Assembly (NCBI RefSeq): GCF_023015965.1
Contig: NZ_JALKAN010000001.1
Location: 1,696,160 to 1,760,159, forward strand
DNA from: Allomuricauda sp. F6463D
GTDB lineage: Bacteria; Bacteroidota; Bacteroidia; Flavobacteriales; Flavobacteriaceae
Direction of reading: 5' to 3'
DNA length: 64,000 bases
Part shown: positions 55,085-62,840 of the stretch, piece after piece
Layout: each line of letters opens with the position of its first letter
Numbering within the stretch: position 1 is the stretch's first letter
Notes under the pieces: model-generated
Seen by the model: the letters and a program-made list of their open reading frames with translations, nothing else
Told to the model about the DNA's origin: nothing
Database searches by the model: none
Translations under genes and position numbers: made by a program

Positions 55085-56116
55085 TTAATGTTGATCTGCA
55101 ACCTTCATCTTTATCGGTTTTATGATTAATGTTCCGAATGATTTAAGATCAGTTTTTCTGTTTGTAGAAACCTTTGACCAATAATCGATATGGTGCATAT
55201 TCGAGAAATTACCTTCTCCGTTTTCTTTCTCGTCAAGATCCTGAATCTCAACATTGAACCCTACTTTGGTTTCTTTTGATAAATCGACAAAATTGGTTTC
55301 ATCAATCTTCATACATGGGTTTGGATTAATGCGCCACTCTATGATATACCCCCTACCCTCAGCTTTGTCTTTTAACCTGACAGAAGCTTCCATATCTCCA
55401 TTTCTAATCCATTTTTCATAACGCTCCCAAACTTCTGTATTGAGAGGCAATCCCGATGATAATCCCCCAACCCCTAAGCCGCCAAGAATAGATTTGTTCG
55501 TACTACAGCAGAACTGCCAACTTCTACCATCTCCAACGCATCTGCTATTGTCTTCCCATTGGTAGGTTGAATTCATCATAAGTTCAATACCATCTCCCCA
55601 AAAAGGCCAACCTTTTTCAATGTTCAAATTATTGGCATCAGGATTGTTTGAAGGCAGCCAACGTTTAGTATCAAATCCATAAATAATATCATCCGTAACA
55701 TCAAATGCAAAATACAAGCTTCTCCCATCGTGCTTTACCCAACCAACCACGGACAGGTCTTCTTTTTTTTCAGAAGCTGGAGGGGTGTCACTATGCCATC
55801 CTTTGACCCCAATTATTTTTTCAGCATCATCATATTCACCTTTACTAATAAAGCCATCAAGTTTTGGGGTAGTGCCTAGATATGCAGTTAAAGTATCAGG
55901 ATAAGCACCAAAATCGAATTCATCTTCCTCCAGTCGACTTACTTCTAATGATTTATGAACTGATTTTACATCCCTACTTATACTGGAACTAATCAAACCC
56001 ATTTTTATCGAAGTGTAATCAATCGCCTCAGAGGAAGTTTGTCTCTGATTAAATATTTGCACGCTCATATATAAAATGAACACAACCGGGAATAATATTA
56101 AGATGGTGTTTTTCAT
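55085..56116 (-). CDS. CBM9-like carbohydrate-binding protein
   Basis: The 343-residue exported protein has one N-terminal hydrophobic segment (ILILFPVVFILYMSVQIF) that could be a signal or an anchor. The C-terminal part (about 75-335) resembles a CBM family 9 (DOMON-like) domain: FISKGEYDDAEKIIGVKGW, LSVVGWVKHDGRSLYFAFDVTDD, WPFWGDGIELMMN, then EASVRLKDKAEGRGYIIEWRINPN and VGFNVEIQDLDEKENGEG. CBM9 domains bind reducing ends or sugar units. It is 18 bp after the sulfatase gene, so both are in one transcript. It may act as an extra glycan-binding protein, as no SusE-like gene is present. Confidence 0.72.
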   Translation of the reverse strand: MKNTILILFPVVFILYMSVQIFNQRQTSSEAIDYTSIKMGLISSSISRDVKSVHKSLEVSRLEEDEFDFGAYPDTLTAYLGTTPKLDGFISKGEYDDAEKIIGVKGWHSDTPPASEKKEDLSVVGWVKHDGRSLYFAFDVTDDIIYGFDTKRWLPSNNPDANNLNIEKGWPFWGDGIELMMNSTYQWEDNSRCVGDGRSWQFCCSTNKSILGGLGVGGLSSGLPLNTEVWERYEKWIRNGDMEASVRLKDKAEGRGYIIEWRINPNPCMKIDETNFVDLSKETKVGFNVEIQDLDEKENGEGNFSNMHHIDYWSKVSTNRKTDLKSFGTLIIKPIKMKVADQH

Positions 56117-56134
56117 ATTTGAAATTCCAATTAA

Positions 56135-58021
56135 TTATTTATATGGAAATTCTTTATATACAGCTGGGCGATACATGGTGCCACCATTTGCAAGATCTCG
56201 ATAAGTTGTTCTAGAGTCACTACCCTTAACAAGCTCTTTCTCTTCAAAACCAACTATGGCCTCAGGTGCATCAAGATATTTTATACCATCGAGCGCCCAG
56301 TTGGCATGTGCATCTGTGGTTGCTGCTTTTGCTTCTTTTATAAGTAATGTCAATGCTTTATCACGCAGACCTATATTTCCCAATGTTATCATTGCATTTA
56401 TGCGGACACTTGCTTCTGTATCTTCAAGTGCGACTTCAATATCCTTAAGCGCTTGTTTTGCTTCCTTCCCCAACACACGCAGACCTAATATGGACCAGTA
56501 CCTTATTATAGGATCATTATGTTTCAGGTTCTGAACCAGATCAGGAATCATTTTCGGATCCTTTTTCTGGGCCTTGTTCGCAATTGTAAAAATTTCATCT
56601 AAATGATAACGCTCTGTGGATTGGCTAAAATCATAGATAGTTGTGGTAGTGTCCTGATCAATTGCTGCCATCATTGGCTCAGGAATAAATCCTGCATCTC
56701 GGGCTGCCAACAATTGGTCGTTAAGTTTCTGCCCCATCATCCTAAGTTTGTCTGCATAATCGGGAAGACCAGCAAGATTTTTAATTTCATATGGATCCGC
56801 CTGTGTGTCATAAAGTTCTTCAGGAGGTTGGGTCAGGAAAAACGCCGACTGGGCAGGATTGGTTCTTCCAGCCTGATACTCCTTGACCTGGGAAAGCTGC
56901 CCATGTTGTAGAATCGGATAAGTGATCATTTGAAATCTTGGACGGTCTGGCTCGTAATTACGGATATATTTCCAACGTCCATCGGTAATGCCCCGTCTCA
57001 TTTCCGGTGCCGAAACAAAACGGTCGGAGAAAAGCAGAACGGTTTCCGGGGCAGGCTCAGTTGAAGGTCCCATAAAAACGTGCCCATTCATACGGTCGGG
57101 AACTTCTGCTCCAGCTAGTGAAAGTATGGTAGGCGTAATGTCACTCATCTGTACCAAGCGATCCAGGACCGATCCGGGCTTGTCCGGTGCCAGATGTTTC
57201 CATTTCTCAGGTACGGAAATAATCAGAGGTACTCGTGTACCGCTATCGTAAAGGTATCGCTTAGAGCGCAGAGTTATACCGCCATGGTCTGAAGAATAGA
57301 TAACAATAGTGTTTTCTGCTTCTCCAGATTCCTCAAGATCAGCAAGGAATTTTCCAACTTGCTTATCCATATCCGCAACCCTATCATATACCAATTGCCA
57401 ATCCCGAATGTTTTCAGGTGTATTCACTTGGTAGGGAGGTATTACAATCCCATCAGCTGGTGTCTGCGCCTCAGGATAGTCTCGTATTTCAAATATCTGT
57501 CCCTCGTGGGTTGCCAGAATATTGAATACGTGAAAGAATGGTTTTCCAGCTGGCCGATTTTTATAATGTGCGGTTTTACCATATTCATCATAAATTTCTT
57601 TATCGAAGCTGGAATTATTATAGTCGGTTCTGCCGTAGCTGGTGAGGTAGTATCCAGCTTCCTTTAGAAGTGTAGGATATGCAACTAGCGAATCCGGAAC
57701 CCGGAACCTGCTACGCATATGTTGGGTCCCCGTGGTAATCGCTGGAATGCCAAGGATTATAGAACTCCTGTTAACTGCACAGACCGGTGCATTGGCAAAA
57801 GCATTTGTATAGCGTAGCCCATTTTTCGCTAATTTATCCAAATTGGGGGTTTGGGCTACTTTGTCTCCGTAAGGACCAATGTAGGTACCATTGTCTTCGC
57901 TCCTAATCCATAGGATGTTAGGTCTCTCACCTTCTGCAGGTTTGGCTGCTTCATCCCCCTTTGAATCTTTGCAGGAGGTAAAAATCATAAGACCAAGAAA
58001 TAAATAAATTAGGTTTCTCAT
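56135..58021 (-). CDS. Family S1 sulfatase with C-terminal HEAT repeats, unusual active-site motif
   Basis: The 628-residue lipoprotein (SPII signal LGLMIFTSC, Cys about 17) has a sulfatase domain with NILWIRSEDNGTYIG (calcium site), CAVNRSSIILG at C81-R85, and SSDHGG. The normal formylglycine motif is C-x-P/A-x-R; here position +2 is Val, which should be confirmed as it could affect conversion. From about 490 a HEAT-type helical repeat follows (LVQNLKHNDPIIRYWSILGLRVLG, then ASVRINAMITLGNIG), known from a group of Bacteroidota/Planctomycetes sulfatases. It is cotranscribed with the CBM9-like gene. Confidence 0.9.
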   Translation of the reverse strand: MRNLIYLFLGLMIFTSCKDSKGDEAAKPAEGERPNILWIRSEDNGTYIGPYGDKVAQTPNLDKLAKNGLRYTNAFANAPVCAVNRSSIILGIPAITTGTQHMRSRFRVPDSLVAYPTLLKEAGYYLTSYGRTDYNNSSFDKEIYDEYGKTAHYKNRPAGKPFFHVFNILATHEGQIFEIRDYPEAQTPADGIVIPPYQVNTPENIRDWQLVYDRVADMDKQVGKFLADLEESGEAENTIVIYSSDHGGITLRSKRYLYDSGTRVPLIISVPEKWKHLAPDKPGSVLDRLVQMSDITPTILSLAGAEVPDRMNGHVFMGPSTEPAPETVLLFSDRFVSAPEMRRGITDGRWKYIRNYEPDRPRFQMITYPILQHGQLSQVKEYQAGRTNPAQSAFFLTQPPEELYDTQADPYEIKNLAGLPDYADKLRMMGQKLNDQLLAARDAGFIPEPMMAAIDQDTTTTIYDFSQSTERYHLDEIFTIANKAQKKDPKMIPDLVQNLKHNDPIIRYWSILGLRVLGKEAKQALKDIEVALEDTEASVRINAMITLGNIGLRDKALTLLIKEAKAATTDAHANWALDGIKYLDAPEAIVGFEEKELVKGSDSRTTYRDLANGGTMYRPAVYKEFPYK

Positions 58022-59143
58022 TATGTAGTGGTTGTATTAAATTTTCACGTTGCTTTTGAAAAACAAACACATTGATATCATATCAAAGATTAGTTCATAT
58101 TTTTCATAGCGTATAATTCCTTGGTGCAATTTCGAATTATAGAGAAAAATTCTTTTTCTCTAATCGGTCAATTGTTTGCTGATACGCTGCAATTAGAGTA
58201 AATCATTAAACAAATTCACTTGTATGATGAAAATTCAACTTGACGATGAGGAAGGGATATAACTGGATAGGGTAATCAATGCTTTCCACTTGCGGTGGGT
58301 GAAAGTGAACAGTGCGTATTAGGTGCGCATAATCAATTCATTTTGGCACTGAATTTAATACCTTTCTAAGTTTTTTCTCATCTATCTCCCTTTTATGGCG
58401 GACTTGTGTAGATGGTATCTGCAATCGTTTTTACTCGATGAGCATCTCTCGGGGAGGTCTCTTTGGTCCATTCACGGAACCAATAACTGAACTATGAGAG
58501 CTTGAATCCTTAGGATTGCTTCAATATTCCCTTCAAATTAACTGACAAATGACCTCGTTACCAGGAGTTGTCAAAATAGTGGAAATACGGTTCAAGAGTC
58601 CTTAATTGTCACTTCTTGGGTTTTGGTCGGCCTTTAAAAAGCCTTTATATCTCCGCCATGGTCATTTCCGAGACCTCAACTCTGAAGAAATTAATGTATT
58701 TGGCATTATGTTGTGGGAGATGCCAAAGTCCTTACTGATGTGTTATTTCCGAGTCCCTCGCTATACAATTTGTAAATCCTTTTTACTTTGCAAAAATCTA
58801 TCAGTTTATTCGCCATTGTCTTTTTTACAATAGAAACAATCGAACACATCAACTTGAATCAATCTTTTTGTTGACTCACTTTCATCCGATTAGGGCAGTA
58901 TACTAAATTAGCTTTTCGGTAATCATAAATTATTGAAGGATAAAAAGTCTTTATTTGCATAGGTTTTAAGAGGTCTACATTAGTGCCTATGGCTCCACGA
59001 TTACCCATAACTGCGTTGCGGATTCTGTTCAGCACCCATAACGGATAGGGATTTTTAAAGGATTAGCCGAACAATGGTACTATCGTTCAGCTTTATTGAT
59101 ATGTATTGTTTTCTTTGCGGTTTGTTTTTAAGACATGACAGTA
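58022..59143. other. Intergenic region, 1.1 kb
   Basis: The region is gene-poor and holds an IS21 istA remnant (58609-58816). The part near 58022 should contain the promoter of the sulfatase-CBM9 transcript. I see no tRNA, CRISPR or other intact gene. Confidence 0.35.
58609..58816 (-). pseudogene. istA: IS21 istA N-terminal remnant
   Basis: Translated from 58816, the start ANKLIDFCKVKRIYKLYSEGL matches the IstA N-terminal HTH of IS21-family elements. With frameshifts it continues as SKDFGISHN, then FFRVEVSEMTMAEI, a stop, and RLFKGRPKPKK. At least two shifts and a stop break it, and no IstB or terminal repeats are seen. It shows that IS21-type elements once entered this locus. Confidence 0.75.
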
Positions 59144-60253
59144 TTAATTATTTGCTGCCATTTCAGGTGTAAAAACTGTCCTAAAGCCTAAATGTTCCAT
59201 CCCAGAATCCGGACTAGTGGCCATACGGGCCGAGATTCTATAACTTGCACAGTAGGAGGCACTACATAGAAAGGACCCTCCTTTAATAACCCGTTCTTTT
59301 GCATAAGGATTACTGGCATTAAAAGGACTTGCCGCCCCTTTGGGGTTGTGTTCCACTCCCCCTTTGGCTGCCAGTTCTTGATAGTAATTGGTATTGTGCC
59401 AATCACTGGTCCACTCCCATACATTTCCTGCCATGTCGTAAAGTCCGAAATCATTTTTAGGGTAGCTCATAACTGGTGCACTCCTTTCAAATCCATCTTC
59501 CAGGGTATTTTCAACCGGAAACTCACCTTCCCAAGAATTGGCATGGGCACTTAATTGTGAGATATCGTCTCCCCAGAAAAATCTACTACCTACTCGGTTT
59601 GCCCGCGCAGCAAATTCCCATTCAGACTCCGTAGGCAATCTGCGGCCAGCCCAATTGCAATAAGCTTGGGCATCTTCAAAGGCAATATGGACAACCGGAT
59701 GATTTTCTTTACCGTCAATATTGCTGTCGGGACCATTGGGGTGTTTCCAACTCGCACCAATTTTCCATTCCCACCATTGCGAAAAATCATATAAATTGGG
59801 AACACTTTTAGTCGTTTTCTTGAAGACCAATGAACCTGGTTGCAAAATCGAATCATGAGGCTTTTCTGTACCTGCTGGCAGCTGTTTTTTCATTTCCTCC
59901 CACTCTATCTCTCGTTCCGCCACGGTAACATATCCTGTTTCTTGGACAAACTTGGCAAATTGTGCATTAGTAACTTCGTGAGCATCCATAAAAAACCCAT
60001 CTACAGATACTCTATGTGCTGGTTTTTCCTGCATCATAGCCATATTATCTTCGTCAACCGCACCTTGCATAAAATCACCTCCAGGAACCCAAATCATTCC
60101 AGCGGGCGGGGTAATCGGTGGTTTAGTCAGCCTTGGTTCTTCATTTTTGATATTCGGCTTTATTTCGTTTTTTTTGTCAGAATTAATACATCCCGAACAA
60201 ACCAATAAAAGAATCAGGGTAAAACAAATTTTTTTGATTAAATTCATTATCAA
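59144..60253 (-). CDS. Formylglycine-generating enzyme (FGE), lipoprotein
   Basis: The 369-residue protein has an SPII signal (LLLVCSGC, Cys about 22) and the FGE-sulfatase/SUMF1 fold: MIWVPGGDFMQGA, HRVSVDGFFMDAHEVTNAQFAKF, RRLPTESEWEFAAR, FGLYDMAGNVWEWTSDW and GGSFLCSASYCASYR. The last has both catalytic Cys, C330 and C335, in the same spacing as C336/C341 of the human enzyme, so it should be active and oxygen-dependent. It converts the sulfatase Cys to formylglycine. The lipid anchor places it in the periplasm, unlike GldJ/GldK-type FGE-fold proteins, which lack the Cys pair. Three sulfatases of the same locus are its likely clients. Confidence 0.92.
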   Translation of the reverse strand: MIMNLIKKICFTLILLLVCSGCINSDKKNEIKPNIKNEEPRLTKPPITPPAGMIWVPGGDFMQGAVDEDNMAMMQEKPAHRVSVDGFFMDAHEVTNAQFAKFVQETGYVTVAEREIEWEEMKKQLPAGTEKPHDSILQPGSLVFKKTTKSVPNLYDFSQWWEWKIGASWKHPNGPDSNIDGKENHPVVHIAFEDAQAYCNWAGRRLPTESEWEFAARANRVGSRFFWGDDISQLSAHANSWEGEFPVENTLEDGFERSAPVMSYPKNDFGLYDMAGNVWEWTSDWHNTNYYQELAAKGGVEHNPKGAASPFNASNPYAKERVIKGGSFLCSASYCASYRISARMATSPDSGMEHLGFRTVFTPEMAANN

Positions 60254-60939
60254 CTACATTTATGATGTTTAGTGTTTTTTATTTGAGGTAGATTATCAAT
60301 GAAAGCCATATATTTAATGAAACAGAGAACAATACCTTTTAATTTGCTTTTAACCTTCTAACCGCTATGTTGTTTCTCATTGTATATATTCCTATGCTAC
60401 AGTTCATGATAGAACACTTCGCGTAAAACTACCAAAATTTAAAAAAATAATAGTATTGTATTGGATGATAATACGCTTCTAGTAAATTGTTTGTTGAATA
60501 AAAGAATATCCTAATACAGACCATCAATCACCCGAGACCACAAAGTGAATATTGTATAAATCTTAGTGGATAGAATTTAGTTTACATTCTTAAACAAAAA
60601 GTCAAGAACTCATTTGATGACAATTTGCAATCCATTCGTTTATAAATGTACGGTGTATTGGCATTCTTCACTATTTCAGACTTTATTTTTATAGCTAAAA
60701 GTGAAAAAGTTAATTTTTGTCTATAAATTCTCACTACAGCTCTTATTAATATATAATCGATACTATAACAATTGGCCTATGTTAATACAAATTATCAAGC
60801 TACGGTTTGTTAGGGCAATTTCATTGCTTAGATATGAATAAAATGGTGTTGATATGACAATACCATTAAAAAAGTTGCCTTACTAAAAAATAATAGTATC
60901 CCTGAACATTGAAACCACAAACCCTAAACTCAATTTTTT
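60254..60939. other. Divergent intergenic region, 686 bp
   Basis: The very AT-rich region separates the FGE gene (minus) from the third sulfatase gene (plus) and should hold both promoters. I see no clear repeat, RNA or gene fragment. Confidence 0.3.
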
Positions 60940-62508
60940 ATGATAGTACAAAAACTAAAATTTCTTAGCACAATTGCTTGGCTTGTTTTCCTCGTTTTAA
61001 GTTCTTGTCAAAATGCTAAAGAAAAGGGTCAAGTGACAGAAAATAAAAATAGGCCTAATATTCTATTTATTCCCGTAGACGACCTAAGGCCAGATTTAGG
61101 CGCTTACGGCAATACTATCGTAAAATCTCCAAATATTGATGCTCTTGCCAGTAATGGGGTAACTTTTAATCGTGCATATACCCAACAAGCTGTTTGTAAT
61201 CCATCGCGAGCCAGTCTATTAACCGGTTTAAGACCCGATTCAACTCAAGTTTGGGATTTAAAAACAGATTTTAGGGATTATTTGCCAGACGTGGTTACTT
61301 TACCCCAATTTTTTAAAAACAATGGTTATTATACCGTTGGAACTGGAAAGACGTTTCATAATACTTTACAAGATTCCATAGCTTGGAACGAATATTTACA
61401 TGTTGATAGTTTCCCTTTTGATCCCGATGCCGTGTACCTAAACCAGGATAATTTAATAATACAAAAGGAGAAAGAATTAAACTTGGTAAAAAAGGGAACA
61501 GCGAAGTTTGATAAATATGGCTTTATCTATACTAAAGCAAAAGCAATTGAAATGGCTGAGGCTGATGATGACGACTATTATGACGGTGCACAAACCACTA
61601 TGGCCATAAAAAAAATGAAAGAATTAAAAGATAAAAATGAACCTTTCTTTTTATCTGTTGGTTATTACAAACCCCATTTGCCGTTTAATGCTCCTAAAAA
61701 ATACTGGGACCTATATAACCCTGAAGATATTCCTTTAGCCACCAACCAATTTGTACCTAAAGATAGTCCTGAATTTGCAGTTCATGGTGACGCAGAATTA
61801 AGAAATTACCATGGACGCAACGGATTACCCAAACCTGATCATAATCCTCTGAGTGAAAAGGAGCAAAGAGAATTGTTACATGCATATTACGCATGTGTAT
61901 CTTACATCGATGCACAGATAGGTAGACTTATGGATGAATTGGAGCGATTAGGGCTTAAAGAAAATACGATTGTAGTTCTTTGGGGCGATCATGGATGGAA
62001 ACTTGGGGAACATAACAGTTGGGGCAAACAATCCAATTACGAAATTGATACCAGAGCACCCCTCATTATAAGTGGCGACAAATTAACCACAAGGGGGAAA
62101 ATGAGTAATGCCTTAACCGAATTCGTAGATATATACCCTACTTTATTGGATGTGTCCGGATTTGAAGCACCAAAACACTTGCATGGAAAAAGCTTAAGTC
62201 CAGTTCTTGAAAACCCCGACTCAACTGTTAAAGATGCAGCCTTCAGTCAATTTTTATTAGGCCGTTTTGGTCCGCCAGAAGATAGAAAAATTGAACGTAT
62301 GGGGTATACCGTTAGAACAGATCGCTATAGATATGTAGAATGGTATATTTGGGAAAAAGAAGAAAAGGAAAAAGGTGATTTAATTACCCGGGAACTTTAT
62401 GATCATGAAATTGATCCACAGGAAAATATTAACATAGCCAACAATCCTGAAAACAAAGACTTAATTATACAAATGTCCACAGAGTTAAGTAAAGGTTTTT
62501 CATTTTAG
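60940..62508 (+). CDS. Family S1 sulfatase, iduronate-2-sulfatase-like, lipoprotein
   Basis: The 522-residue enzyme has an SPII signal (FLVLSSC, Cys about 23). The sulfatase domain starts at about 37 with NILFIPVDDLRPDLGAYGN, which is typical of iduronate-2-sulfatase-like S1 members. The formylglycine Cys C86 is in CNPSRASLLTG, followed by GTGKTFHN, SVGYYKPHLPFNAP and LWGDHGWKLGEHNSWGKQSNYE. The closing part (YDHEIDPQENINIANNPEN) is also IDS-like. It likely removes a sulfate from a 2-linked position of a fucose or uronic residue, but linkage is inferred. It is near the FGE gene and the anion carrier, in the same locus. Confidence 0.93.
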   Translation: MIVQKLKFLSTIAWLVFLVLSSCQNAKEKGQVTENKNRPNILFIPVDDLRPDLGAYGNTIVKSPNIDALASNGVTFNRAYTQQAVCNPSRASLLTGLRPDSTQVWDLKTDFRDYLPDVVTLPQFFKNNGYYTVGTGKTFHNTLQDSIAWNEYLHVDSFPFDPDAVYLNQDNLIIQKEKELNLVKKGTAKFDKYGFIYTKAKAIEMAEADDDDYYDGAQTTMAIKKMKELKDKNEPFFLSVGYYKPHLPFNAPKKYWDLYNPEDIPLATNQFVPKDSPEFAVHGDAELRNYHGRNGLPKPDHNPLSEKEQRELLHAYYACVSYIDAQIGRLMDELERLGLKENTIVVLWGDHGWKLGEHNSWGKQSNYEIDTRAPLIISGDKLTTRGKMSNALTEFVDIYPTLLDVSGFEAPKHLHGKSLSPVLENPDSTVKDAAFSQFLLGRFGPPEDRKIERMGYTVRTDRYRYVEWYIWEKEEKEKGDLITRELYDHEIDPQENINIANNPENKDLIIQMSTELSKGFSF

Positions 62509-62840
62509 ATATTTCCTTTTAATTTACTGAAAAACACCACTTAGAGATTTTTTACACATATTAGTGGTGATTAAAACAGCATAGTGCAGAAAAATCAATA
62601 CACTAAAAAGTTACTTTCTTAAGGTATCATCATCCTTTTTAACAATAGACTTAATCTTAGATTTCATTGACAAAACCATAGGCGGTGCCTATAGCGAAAG
62701 ACTTAGGAAAAAAATACCCTCAAGGTAAACATACACGACCTCCTTTTTAAAAAAAATCAAAAACAATGGGGGTCGAGTTCTTACAGAGTCTTCCTTTGCC
62801 AAACATTATAAAACTATGGTTTGTTACATATGATTATTTT
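62509..62840. other. Convergent intergenic region, 332 bp
   Basis: Between two convergent genes. CACCACT (62535-62541) and AGTGGTG (62563-62569) form a 7-bp stem which, on the minus strand, is followed by TTTTT, so it may terminate the transporter transcript. Confidence 0.35.

Noticed and set aside
58606..58833. 75-codon plus-strand frame
   Set aside because: It is the reverse of the istA remnant, which explains the sequence better.
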